This document shows positions 10,781 to 39,195 of a DNA stretch of 64,000 nucleotides, piece after piece. Source of the DNA: Klebsormidium nitens (lineage: Eukaryota > Streptophyta > Klebsormidiophyceae > Klebsormidiales > Klebsormidiaceae); NCBI GenBank assembly GCA_000708835.1, contig DF237090.1, forward strand, positions 93,936-157,935, read 5' to 3'. The translations under genes were made by a program, and so were the position numbers. Each line of letters opens with the position of its first letter. The first letter of the stretch is position 1. The notes under the pieces were generated by a model. That model did not search any database and was not told where the DNA came from. It was given only the letters and a program-made list of their open reading frames with translations.

Positions 10781-13300
10781 ATGGAGGGGCTCTTTGAGCT
10801 GCGAGTCGATGTCTTGTTTAGGGCAGCTTTGTTACTTCTTGTCAGCTTTCTGTCTGTCCATCCTGGCATCCTGCCGCAAGTCCAGACGCTCCCAATCACC
10901 TCCTGACGAACGACTGCACAACGGCCAACTATGAGTACAACACATATGACGGCCCTGGAAGTTTTTTTTACTACACGGGCATTCCAGACAGTTACTGCGA
11001 TGGGAAGGGTGTGCTTCTTGTTGCCACCCAAAGCTTGTTCCGATTTGGGGTTTGCGGCGTCACTGGTGCTCCTGCCTGCACCACAGCCATTGCCCCTGTA
11101 AGTCCTACTAGCTCATTGACTTTTTTGCAATCCTCTCCATTCTCTTGCAAGCCTGAGCACCTGAGCATGGTGGGTCTGGCACTACCAGGAAGCTTGGGAG
11201 CTTTAGACCTGACTTGTGAACAACCTTGCTTTACTACCTACAAATGCACAGTGTTCAACCCTAGGACACGTTTCGATGCCACCTTGAATTTTGAGCCTGA
11301 TGCAATGGTAAGTTCAGAATGTAAGGCTGGACCATGCTGGCTACATTCTTCTGCATTGGCCCAATCTCCGTAGACAATATTCATGATGCTTTAGCATCCT
11401 TTCAGAGGGCCTCCAATCATGGTTTCCCGCGCCCATGCACTCCCTTTCTGTGTGCAGTATTCCACAAAGACTGACGCGTGCAAGGCCAAAGGCAATGGTG
11501 CGACAAAATGCCTGAACTCCTTGAGAGTACTCTACAACAACTACGATCTGGACTGCGACCTCGTCGTTGTGTGCGAGTATTTTGACGGCCCTGCCACCAC
11601 TGTCAATACGGCAACTCCTGGCACTCCCCCTGCTGCGATTACGCCGACAGCTGTCCTTCCGCCCTCCCCTTCTCTGCTGCCAAAGGCTGGTGACCTTGTC
11701 CTTTCATCAGCATATGCTGTTGGGGCTGTGCAATATACTTGCAACAGAGGTGAGAAGCCGTTGTGTCAGTCATTGTGGCGAGCGCTGTGCATTATGAATC
11801 TTAGGACGTGGCCGCCCATGTAATAAGCAACTTTAGCGGACCACCAGGCCCTGACAGGTTGCAATTCTGGCATGTATTTCTATTCCAATGCAGGCAGCTC
11901 ATACGTATTTTTTTGCCACTGATCAAACAATGCAATGCATTTGTATGAGGGACACCAGAAACGACGGGCCACCTGATCAGGCTGTGAAGAAGTCCCTCAC
12001 GCACCTCAGAGATTGCTGAATTTATCCTGCCTGCCGCCGTGCTTTATCCAAATGTCATTCACTCCGTCCAGGTGCATGTAGATATGTTTGCAAGCGACGC
12101 TTGGCCTATGTGCCTTTAATGAAGACTGGGAGACTCCCTGGAGCTTGGAAACCACCTATCATCTCAGCGAATCAAAGGTCTGCAACCTAGAAGGTGTGAA
12201 GGAGAGTGAAAGCGGCTGCTGACGTCGAGATTTTTTATGAACATTGTGTCTTGTTCCACAAGGTTTAAACTTGAACCGATTGGACCATCCTCTGTGTTTC
12301 TTATTCCCCCAGCTTCTGGCTTGTTTGCCAATATTACGGTGATTGCCAACCTATACACGAACCCGCCACAAAACGGTACCATTGGTACTTACTTGAGCGC
12401 AAATGAAATTCAGGTATACAGCCTCACTGATGGAGGCAAAGCACAGATTGGTGCGTCCGATAAAGGGGCATCGTATGCCCAGAATTCGACTGTTCTATCA
12501 GACGGTAAGCGAGCGAAAACTTCACTCCAAGAATCAGATTTTCTCTCGAGACTCAAAGCTTGTTGCTTGCACGTTGCTTGCCGACCCAGAGCTTCGGACA
12601 ATGCATGGGCCTGGTAGGAAAAAGCTTACATGATATCGTATCAAGTTAGTCATACTTTACGTATGAAGAAGCCCAACCAACCTTCACCCGAACTTCGGCG
12701 CTTACTCATGACTTACAAAGTCACTGGGCTTGTTTCCAGGTCGTCGGAATATCCTGTGGGCAGAATTCAACTGCGTGCCAACATCATCAAAACTTTTCTA
12801 CGTTGAGATATTATACTAGGGTCTTTGCTTACTGACATGGACGGGATTATGCGACTGTTATCTCCGGGTTGCAATATAGGAGCAGTAACATCTATCCACG
12901 CAGCTCGTGAACCTCTAGTCCGGTACAAGAACACCTCAAACCTTAAAAGCTCAAACAAGATTAGCTGCGTGTTCTTTCCGTGCCTTTTTTGGTCGGATGC
13001 TCATCGAAAATTGCCAAGGGATATCTCTGGTCTTTCATGGTCGCAGTTTACTCCATCGTTTTGTTACTGTCTACAGGCGGCTATGGTTCATTGAATCGGA
13101 GCTACTCGACAGCCACCGGGAATCTCAGCCTTGCAAACGTCACTTACATTGCCATTACTGGGACTGTGGGCGGTGTCCTCCCAAACAAAGCTGTTTGCAG
13201 CAAGGCGGCTGGCACTTTAGCACTCATCCCATCTTTTCCGTGGACGGTTCCCTATGAAGCAAACGTCACGTTCTACAGCAAGTTTACTCCCCCCGTTTGA
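10781..13300 (+). CDS. Secreted Cys-rich protein with Pro/Thr linker (5' frame unresolved)
   Basis: ATG at 10781 opens a good signal peptide (about LFRAALLLLVSFLSVHPG) that reaches a stop at 10904. The coding body, beginning LLTNDCTTANYEY, lies in another frame from about 10900. From there phases close: to 11097, 11152-11307, 11458-11749, 12072-12177, 12263-12504, 13077-13300. The body has paired Cys residues, a Pro/Thr linker (residues near TPGTPPAAITP), several N-glycosylation sequons (NLS, NVT, NST, NGT) and no membrane span. This suggests a wall or extracellular protein. The family was not recognised. The intron 11098-11151 is only 54 bp and in frame, so it may be retained. The acceptor before 12263 is AAG. 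An alternative last exon exists at 12740-12819. Confidence 0.55.
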
Positions 13301-14349
13301 GGTATTGCGGCTTTCAGTCACCACACAGATTGCTCAACGTGTACGATTCTAACGTTGTTTGCATATAAACCCGAAATTTTATGGTTTGAGCTTTAGTAAG
13401 CGTGTGTTTGTTTTGGTAGTTTTGACACTCGTCTAGTTGGTTGATGATAAACCTCGATAGATGGTCAGATGCTCGACTCCTTAGGCGGTAAGTAGCCCTT
13501 CAGATATGATGAACACCGAGCTACGGAATCGCTTGCTTTTGCGCCATGCATCGGCCTTAGTGTCGGGCAAACTTAGTTGGTCCGGTTGCCAGCTTGAAAA
13601 CTTGAAAGGGTAGTGCTCTATGATAATACTCTTAAGTAGTTTTTTCAGAGTATCTTCATCGGGCTATGGCTGCAGTGGGCGCCGGCAACGTGATTACGCG
13701 CGATGTTGTGATTCTCGACTCATCAGCCCGGCGCCTCGCGAGCCTGGCTATTATGATTGACTGCATGAGCAGCCAATTGTCGGCCGCCGGGTATTCACGG
13801 TACGCATCAGTGTAGGCTAAGACTCTTCTCTCGTAGTGCATGAGACATGGGCACACTGACTAACATTTGGCGGCCAGATACTAGGCTTATATATATATGA
13901 AAGAATTACCTTCGCGAAGAGTTGGAGATCGAACCGTCATCGTAAGCCGCCCGGTCATGGCGGCATTGTCAACATGACCAGTATCTTATGGTATGCGTGG
14001 CTTCTGCCGATAGGATCTGAACCGAGAGCTGTCCCGCGATGGACCACACATGGTTAATGCATGTTGTGATACACACGTACCACTATATATATGCAGCTAT
14101 ACCGTCATGTACAACCGATTGCATGCCAGCACATGATGCCCTCCGACCATATAAAGCAATGCCTCCGCATACACCGTTCCGGTCCAAATCGTGTATATGC
14201 ACTGGCATCTACCTTTGAAGTACCTACTAGCTCTGAATGTTATAAAATTCGATCGGATCGTGCCGCTGCCATACAGTTGCCCGGATACTGGATAGAGTCT
14301 GCGCCGCCCCGCGCGCATGTGTCACATGCACGTCAGGAGCGCGTTCAGT
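13301..14349. other. Intergenic, no gene recognised
   Basis: Contains short TATATA tracts near 13890 and 14080 and scattered short frames, none with supporting features. Confidence 0.4.
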
Positions 14350-14590
14350 ACATATGACCAACTACTTCCACGCCCTTCCGGTATTCATGGCGAATCGGAA
14401 CTTGCAGACTGCCACAGTCACCGTCCGTATTCATGACGGCGTCAGACAGTATCGCAGTCTACTTGAAATCGGCAGAAGTGTTGGACTCTCCACAGAGGCA
14501 AGCGGACCCGCTCATTGTTTTATCCGTACAGCTGAATGGTGAAGCCTGCCGGCCGCAAAATTGTGTGTGGCTCAGGATTGGGGCCGGGCC
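14350..14590 (+). repeat. Diverged dispersed repeat, copy 2
   Basis: Matches 4671-4930 in the same orientation over its length, with small gaps. See copy 1 for shared blocks. It lies about 300 bp beyond the 3' end of the LysM gene. Confidence 0.75.
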
Positions 14591-14884
14591 GGAACTCTGC
14601 AGACGCCAAATTGCAACTGTGCTAACAGAGCCTATATTCAAGCCAACTTGCATCACTTGCAGAGTTGCACACTCAAACCTAGCCTACTCAATCTTCCTGG
14701 AATTTCGGTGCAAGTGATCATGCCAGATCTCATCCTGGAGGTGTTCGGCTCCTCTGACAACCCACCGACTCCAACCAATTCTATGATTCGTCAGGCAGAA
14801 GGAGCTTGGTCGCACGGCCTGTACAGGTCAACTTTACGCTATACAAAACTTGAAAAAAAAACGCTCTGGAAAAAGTACGGGCAG

Positions 14885-17800
14885 TCAGTCAACGTGGTCC
14901 TCCTCCCCGGCCCCTTCCAAAGGGATCCTCAATTTGCTTCCCGGCTTGATGACGTCCGGGTTAAGAGACATGGGCATGTTGGCGGCATATATTTCTGCAA
15001 GTAGAGCCGGAGGGTAGTATCAATCAGCAAGAAAAAGTCTCACCTGTTCGACGACAGTCAGATTGTTCAAGGTCGGAGTAGCGTATGTTCGAACACCAAA
15101 CCGAGAAGCCAGAATGAAGGACGCAAACACGACAACCGTAGGTTGGTAGGATCCAATAGGACCGATAGGAATAATAAGCAATAGCTCCGGTGTGTTAGAG
15201 ATGCATCCTCTAACAACTGCGCATTCAGCGAAGCAGGTCCAAGCGTACAATGTCTGAATTCTCGGTGTGTCACAAACGTTCAGACCAGGCGGTTATGATG
15301 GGCATCGTACGGAGTAGAGACGCGCACCTCTCCACTTCCCCGGGTCGCCTGTCAGCTCCTTGCTTATCTTTATGAGGGAGTCTCCGTCCTTAACGCGCGT
15401 CTCGACGTCCAAGTTCGGTTCCAGAAGCGAAAAAGTCCCTGCAGGCACGCGCAGGTGTCGGTTAAGCACTCATCATGGTGCTCGTTCGTAACTTGACGCA
15501 GCGTAAACAGTGTTCCTCTGATCAAATATCTACAAAAACTTCACGAGAGGACGGGCTCAGCTCCGCAAGTTGGTCGGTGCAACAATGTGGGTGATGCTCC
15601 AACAACGTCTGAGTTTTGGGTTCTACTTTGTCCAACCAGGATAAAGGCATGTACAATTTTGTAACTAGAGCAATGGTCTGAACGGACTCAACGGGAAACA
15701 TGCGTTCCTTGGATACTTGGCAAAGCTAAGCAGTCCAACAGGCGCTTTTAGAATCATGCACATACGTCAGCTGAGAGGGTGACTGTGTACGAGACACCAC
15801 CTCCTTCTGCTTCTTATGACCCTGTTCTTGCTTTCAAAACGAACTCAAAACAAGGGCCCAGGAGCGGAAGGCACCTCACAGGCTGCCTATCGGGCGGCGT
15901 GCTGGTGCCCCGCCCCTCCGCCGCCAGCCGCTTGGCCTCCTTGACGCACGCCGCGTCGAGCTCGGCGCCCACGTACAGCTTGCGCGGGTCGTCGCCCAGG
16001 TCGCGTGCGCACGCTTTGTACAGGTCTGCAGCAAAAGGGAACTTTTTCTGACGACTGATGAGTCGCAAGCGTACTATACGCCCCAAGGACTCCTAGGGCG
16101 TTTAATGACAATTGAGCATGAAAACCAAAGGACCAGCCAATACCAACGAAAGGGCTCAGAATGAGGGTAAGTCTTTACCACGCAACTAGACCCGGATGCC
16201 AGTCAGATGTGACGGTTCAGATTATGGCCCGTCACAGCCGAACCAGTCTCACCATTTAACAGCAGATAGCTGAATGCAAGTCAATCCAAGGTGCACAGAT
16301 TCCGAAAGGCTGTTCGCATACTGCTTCACTTCGTCTCATCGTTTCCTTTTAGTCCCCACTAAAACCTTCACTAGACGCATGCAACCTCGCATGCTACATC
16401 AACATACAGAAGCGGCACACCCTCTGTCGCTTAGTTGTGGGACTGGAAACACAAGTAACGCCCACTGCCTTCTGAAGTCAGCGAGCGTGACAAAAGCTCT
16501 CACACTGCCAGTCCTCCCCCCTCCCAAGCACCCGCGTACTGAGCGACCACATGGTGTCCCCCGCGTGCACCGTCGCCACTGCGGCAGCGCTGATCTCCTT
16601 GCCCGCGTGCCCCGGCAGCTCCGGAGACTGGTGACTACTAGACGGGTCCTTGCCTTCCTCGATCAGGTGCTCTAGTGGAACGAGAGAGAATTTGTGTTTG
16701 GAGATGTGGCGTCAGAAATGTTTCAATAAAAGGGTGAGAGGGGACTTCAGCGGTGCATACCAACGCGATGATGTTTCTGTGTACGAAACGAGATTGTGAA
16801 GGGCATGGAAAGAATTTCTCAATTTGTGGAGTTTAAGATCGACTGGCCTCTCTATATTTCGCGTCAGTGTCCCATTTGATTGGCCTGCAAGGATTTTTCA
16901 CTGCCCTTACGACCAGACTGGGTCCCAATCCGAACAGCACAAAACCCGCCGCCCAACAACCAATTCTGCTGCCCCTCACCCATGGCCAGGTGTCGCTCCA
17001 CCACCCCCGCATCTTCCTTGGCCACCTTGATGCCCTCTACGGTGGTCGTCTTCTTCCCCCCCTTCTTGCCCCCTCCACCGTCGTCATACCCGTGGCCACG
17101 ATACTTGGGCGCCTCAGGCCCCATGTTTTTGCCCCTCACCCCCCGCCTGGTCTGGCGCCTCACAGCTAGCGCAATCAGGCTGGCGCCCACAATGACGCCA
17201 GCCGTCGCCAAGTACTTGAGAAGACCGTGACCGTCGGGCGTGCCATTCTGAGACCCCCCTGGGACTGGCAGCTCGCGCACTTTCTGCAGGAGAGGAGAAC
17301 GGATGGTCGGGCGAGGAAACGAGCGGCGGCCTTGATCTGAAGCCCAAAGACGTTATCGAGCAAGCCATGGGCTTCGCCACAAATCAGGGTCAGGACCCAA
17401 GGAATCATTACATTTGGTGGTTCACTGATTCTTTTCTTTGAAGGGGAGGGGGCATTTGCTTCTTTTGACCCCTTTCCAAGGGGCTCAGGCAGCTTTTTCT
17501 GGTGGGCAAGCGATGGTCATACATCCAAATCTCGTATTAGAAAAAGGGGGGGAAAAAAGGGAGAAGAGACCTGTCAAACCAGAAAGATGATATGCCCAAC
17601 TGATAAACGCTACCCCAAGGACTCAAACAAGTTTCGCTTCTCCCTCCCTCCCAACGAAAACGTGCTTGCTAAAGTAGCGTCATTTTAGACGAGGTGGAAA
17701 ACCATTCAGGACTACCAGTGACTCCTAGTTACTGGGGAAAGAAAGATACAACTGGTTTCAATTGGCTCCAGTCTATCCTCACTGTATTAGTCCACCTAGT

Positions 17801-18580
17801 TGAGGAAAAACGTCCTGCGGGCACTTGCCTCTTGCTCTGTCTTATAGAAGGTGGGGCTATCTATTGTAAGCTGCTCGCCCTTGTTGCTCAGCTTGCGGTC
17901 CAGCCTGGGCACATTGAGCAAGGGCACATTGGGGCGGTCTTGCATGGCCACGCTGGGGACCTGCACTCAAAGGCCTCCACGCTTTGACTTCTTCGAAAGT
18001 AACAAACTTGGTTGTCGTTGATTGTTGCGTTATATGGCTCAAGTGTTCCAGACCGGCAGCACATTGGTATACGGTTCAAAGCAGACACCACGAATAGATT
18101 GACACTTTCGAAGTGTTTGGCGTTCATTGGTCAAAACAAGCCAGGAAGCATTCAAGCAAGATCGTAAAATGTTGCGTGCAGAGCAAGATATCAAACAAGT
18201 GGCATACTCGCCTCAGGAAGAACAGGGATAATAGCCAATTAAGACTTGGATGAATGGACGAGAGGAAGTTGTAATCTGTGCCCTTTTAAGCAGACATTGC
18301 CAATGTTTCTGTGCCTGGTTCGAATGTTTGACGCCCAAGGATTGTAAACTTTTTCCTGGCTACACCATTGCGCTGGGTTGTACGGAAAAGCCAACAATTA
18401 CACCTAAAAGAACCCAAAAGCCATGACAGCAATTGTTCCACCACTGCAGCATTCAAATATACCAGCTAGCGAGCTCTTTCTCACCTGCTTCTTGCCCACG
18501 GTGCCGTCGATTGCATTGGGTGCCCCGTTGTTGGACGTAGAGTCGCCGTCGCCAGGCTGTCGGGGGCCAGGATCCACCAT
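14885..18580 (-). CDS. Membrane protein with two LysM domains
   Basis: Minus-strand exons: 18580-18485 (starts MVDPGP), 17960-17825, 17264-16980, 16671-16504, 16025 to about 15889, 15438-15328, 14994-14885 (stop). A membrane span (YLATAGVIVGASLIALAV) with basic flank lies in exon 3, followed by a Gly/Lys-rich stretch. LysM 1 (VHAGDTMWSLSTRVLG, then YKACARDLG and KLYVGAEL) and LysM 2 (VKDGDSLIKISKELTG, then IYAANMP and IKPGSKLRIP) are each split by a phase-1 intron at the same place. LysM binds GlcNAc polymers such as chitin or peptidoglycan; the ligand and membrane are unknown. Phases close except between exon 5 and the LysM 2 exon, so a missed small exon, an alternative site or two separate genes remain possible. 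Confidence 0.7.
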
Positions 18581-18875
18581 TGCTAGAACAGCCCTGCTGG
18601 CTCCCTAGATGTCACCAATTGCACCAATTGCGTGGCAGGAGCAAGGCGGACCAATGCAATGGCGGCCACAGGGCGCGGGTTTGCACTCGTAGGTCAGCAA
18701 AATCTTGCAAGCAGCACTGAGGCGCTCATCCGACTTTAACCCTCTAGGCATTGGTCAAGTGACGGCATAATGTATAACCCAGTTCTGATGTCATTGTCGC
18801 GCACTCCGGACCCAAGCTCTAGAGCAGAGATACCGTAGTGTGCTGTGAGAATGGCGATGCCCCGCGCATCCTAGA

Positions 18876-18912
18876 GGTAGTCACTACCTCACGGCACTAC
18901 CGTAGTGCCGTG
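18876..18912. repeat. Two adjacent palindromes
   Basis: CACGGCACTAC at 18890-18900 is mirrored by GTAGTGCCGTG at 18902-18912 around a single base, and AGGTAGTCACTACCT next to it is nearly palindromic. It could form a hairpin or be a dimeric protein site in the LysM/BEACH intergenic region; function unknown. Confidence 0.7.
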
Positions 18913-19810
18913 AAAGGTTGGCTTAGGAGCCCAAGGTTGGGTTAGGAGCCCAAACCATATATTTTAGGGTTCTTCTCTTTTGTGCTGCACGTGCAGCCAA
19001 ACTCGCCAAAGGTGACGGCAGTGGGCATCCTTGCCTGCGCCATGGCAGGGTAGAACGTTCATCCTTCGCGGCAGCGATGGTTCTGATGGTTGGCCCATCA
19101 GCAATGGCATGGGGAGAGACGAAAGGTGCTTGCCGTTGAGGCTGCACATCAGCATTTCAAAAAGACATCTGCGTTGTTGCGTAGCATTGATTGCCGATCG
19201 GTCCATTGGGTGGAATTGAGAGCTAAACTCCTAGTCGACGCCCAATCATTGTGGTATCAAGCAGGGGTGTCAAGCTGAGTTGCTGACATTGTTGTGAAGG
19301 CCCAATCGAGGTTCAGGAGGTGAGTGACACAGTGCTGTCTGCCCCTCCTCTGCTTGCTGTCTGAGTTTGTGTTGGGGCAGGTTGTGCGCAACAATCGAAC
19401 ACAAGCCCACCACCGGAAATAGTGATTGATTTCTTCTCAGTGGACCTGTCTCTCGTATTGACGTCTGCACAATAAACCCTCAATTAACCATGTGAACTGG
19501 TCCAATTGCGCAGAATGGGTTTGACAAGATATCCACTGAATACAGGAACCCTAAACAACTCCTCTCATAGCTTGCTTGCTCTACGCCAGGGCACTAGATA
19601 GTGTTAGCATGCCTTTTCAGTAGTTCTGCAATGCAGTTTGGATGTGTCCAGTTGGGCTCCAAAGTGGGCCAAGGGCACAAGAATGATCTTGCACGTTTGC
19701 AGCCCATTTTGTGCGGTCAAAGGTTTAGCTATCCAATTTGTGCAACTGTTGACCATGAGAGTTTAGTTCATGATGTGTCTTTGTTTGCAAAGCTCTTCAC
19801 TTGACTCCAG

Positions 19811-19874
19811 GAGCTGACTCGACTGTGGCTTCAAGCAATCAAGAGCTGACTCGACCGTGGCTTCAAGCAATCAA
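19811..19874. repeat. Two-copy 32-bp tandem repeat upstream of the BEACH gene
   Basis: GAGCTGACTCGACTGTGGC and the following bases to ATCAA (19811-19842) are repeated directly at 19843-19874 with one mismatch. It lies about 200 bp before the BEACH start codon. A regulatory role is possible but unproven. Confidence 0.9.
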
Positions 19875-20079
19875 CCAACCAAGTGGCAGCTCTGGAAGAC
19901 AAAGTGAACTGTTCATTGAAAAAATGCAATCCTTTCTCACCCATTTAGACTACTCTATCCTGAGACCCTCAATTCTGGTTTTCAGTAGTCTGCGGCATAA
20001 CGCTGGCCGCAAAAGTAGGCTGAAGAATACCACTTTGATGCATCGATAGGTGCATGTCTCCTGTCTGAGAGCCGCAGAC

Positions 20080-36786
<16,707 letters not shown>

Positions 36787-37200
36787 CCGGAGGCGGGAGC
36801 CCTCAAACTTAACGGTTTAGAAGCCGGACTGCAGAACTAGGAGTGTACAGTACATAGATTAACGGTGGGACCTATAGTCTGCGTTATCGAATCAATGTTC
36901 GGACCTTTGTACCTGTTACGGAAGTTACGATGTGTTTGGCGATGGCAAAGGGCGGAAATCTTACTAGTCATTAGCTTACGGCCGCACATGCACCTGCGCA
37001 TGATCATCACACAACAGCTCTGGCATTGAACTGGCTACAGGGCCAATAGTAACGGTGTACAACCGTTCTTGAAATGCCCTAGTTGTACACTAACCACAGA
37101 CTCTAAACTGGTTGTACTCATCAACATGCATGATTTTCCAAGAGTTTCAACGTTATATTCTATGCACGGGAGCAAAAAGCGTGATTGCAGCTTGGGCTTT
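36787..37200. other. BEACH gene 3' flank
   Basis: Follows the BEACH stop codon and should include its 3' untranslated region. No other feature seen. Confidence 0.5.
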
Positions 37201-37208
37201 CAAGTCTA

Positions 37209-38214
37209 GGATGAAACTTACTACGACTACCTTCGTGGCCACCCAGTCCACCAGACTCCTCCAGGCAGCCTCCATCATCTCGCACCGCTTCCACTGCATC
37301 GGCTCCTCATCAGGCACCACCAATGCAGATTATCTTGGCGTAGTTTGGAAAGGGAGGCCAAGGAATAAGGTAGAGAGCATTGGGCACGACATGATCATTT
37401 TAAGGCTAGGCCAACAGAGGGTGTCTCGGCCACAATCCCATGTCTGCTGGCATTGCTTCCAAAATATTATGCATTTGGCCATTCTTGTGTTTTGCAGCTC
37501 CGTATAAAGGTAGAATTCTGACCACGCAAGGCGTAGGAAGCGAGTGACCGATTTATCTCATGTCAAAAAGCTGCGCTTTCATCAATATTTGTGTACCAAG
37601 GGACTGCATTATGTACAGGCAACCTTACTCTGCTGCTCCGCGACTCCTATCCTTTTCTTAAGACTTCTTCCAAACGATCATGGTAATAGTCTATGGTCTC
37701 CTTCCGTCTCAATTCGTACATCTCTGGGATAGTGCAACTCCAGCGTGGGATAACACATTTGTCAACGAAGTAGAGCATGGACTCTAAGCTGAAACTATAC
37801 CACCCACTATCTTGTGCAACTGGAACCCCCCCGTGTTGCTCTCCGTCATCCTCAAGGCTGGTAGCTGCCGCATAGAGCGCCTGGTTTGTATGCCAAAATT
37901 CCATTGACCCATGTAACGGCACCGATGCTCCCTCCATCATATCCCACAACTTCAGTGCGAGCCTGAGCCGGTCTTTCCTTTGAAGATCTCCTCTTGCCTT
38001 GGATACAAACAACTCCTGAATGTTGTCATATGATGTTGTCGATAGTATTAGAAGTCTAAGCATCTTACAAGACATCCCATTTGCCTTGCCATCCCACCCA
38101 TGCCTCCTTGCCATCAGCCTACAGTGCAAGGACCCCGCCTCGGTCAACACCATTAATCCGGCCTGCTGACAGAGGTCAGCACTCATTCCTCCATAGTCGT
38201 TGTCTGAACACAAG
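37209..38214 (-). CDS. Unrecognised gene or gene fragment
   Basis: One long minus-strand open frame runs from an acceptor-like TTGCAG at 38220-38215 to a stop at 37647, about 188 codons. Its composition is protein-like, with charged and aromatic residues spread evenly (LWDMMEGASVPLHGSMEF, MYELRRKETIDYYHDRLEEV). A second likely exon on the same strand near 37280-37209 reads KRCEMMEAAWRSLVDWVA before a GTAGTC donor. A donor GTCTTAAG near the end of the long frame could link them. No start exon was found and no family was recognised. It could be a lineage-specific gene or a remnant of a repeated gene family. Confidence 0.4.
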
Positions 38215-39195
38215 CTGCAACAGCTTACATTGGTAAATGCTGAAAAGAACTATGTTAAAAGAACTAGAAGGTGAAAACAATTGGAGTAGACATCTTGTAA
38301 GTGTTGCAAAGAGAGCAAATATTGGCCCGGCAGATGTGGACAGACACCCGGAAAACTCTATGGGCCTAAGGCTGCACCAAAGTACAACCCGATGCAAGAT
38401 GTGGCTTTCAAAGGTTCAGGAAGGCACTACAAGCCTACTCCATTTCAACCCTCTGAGATGAGAGCAGAATCTTAGACTCGAAGCTGGAGGGGTAAAGCTA
38501 CTAAAGCACGTGCTTCCTCTGCTTCTTCTGTCACTCTTGTTAGGAGCGCCTGGAGAGTGTTAGAAACTTGAAGCACCGCATGGCTCAGCTTTAACGTCCG
38601 GTCGGCCTGTGCAGAGTGTATGCCTAAGGCTCTGTTCAGAGTGTACCGGTATGCCTAAAGGTTGACAACGTGTATGAACGTTTGCTTGATCGATGCTCGC
38701 GCGCCAAGAGCTGATCCATGATTGGGCCCCGCAGCACTGGCTTTTGCACAATTGTAATCATAGGCGCGCAGAAGTCCACGTGCCTGGCCGGCCGGCCGGC
38801 ATCAGTCCAGCTTTCATGTGCGTGCTCGAGTCCGCTCTTCGTATCAGATTGATGCGTGTGTTCGAGATTTTTTGAGTACCCAACATTAGAATACCTTCAC
38901 CTGAAGAGCAGCACAACATTGACAATCTGCGGGTTCAGGAGACAGCTCTTTTCATCAACATCGATCTCGGACCGTCATTTGCTCATTGCCCTGTAGCAGA
39001 ACGGAATGATCGGATGCGACAGCTTTCATAAAATGCGCAGATGCATATGCTGCGGTAATCCACTGCCGACTACACCTCCCGCTCTTCGCCAGCGCCAAAC
39101 GAATTGTCCGTTCACGTTATCGGAACAAGGTCTTCGCATCCATCACGAGCCCAATCTTCTACGTTTGCTGAATTCTTTCCAGGGCTTTAGCTACT
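38215..39195. other. Intergenic, no gene recognised
   Basis: Contains short frames only and a small imperfect repeat of TATGCCTAA(A)GG near 38619-38660. Ends in the 3' flank of the minus-strand ART-like gene. Confidence 0.4.

Larger units (their letters stand above)
18581..20079. other. Intergenic between divergent LysM and BEACH genes
   Basis: About 1.5 kb between two divergently transcribed genes, so it should contain both promoters. It holds a palindrome at 18890 and a tandem repeat at 19811 (separate entries). No gene was recognised. Confidence 0.5.

Noticed and set aside
15020-15250. Minus-strand frame with hydrophobic stretch ending in GAACAG before GTGAGA
   Set aside because: It looked like a photosystem-type membrane exon at first, but the flanking LysM exons (15438-15328 and 14994-14885) join each other in phase and skip it, so it is intronic.
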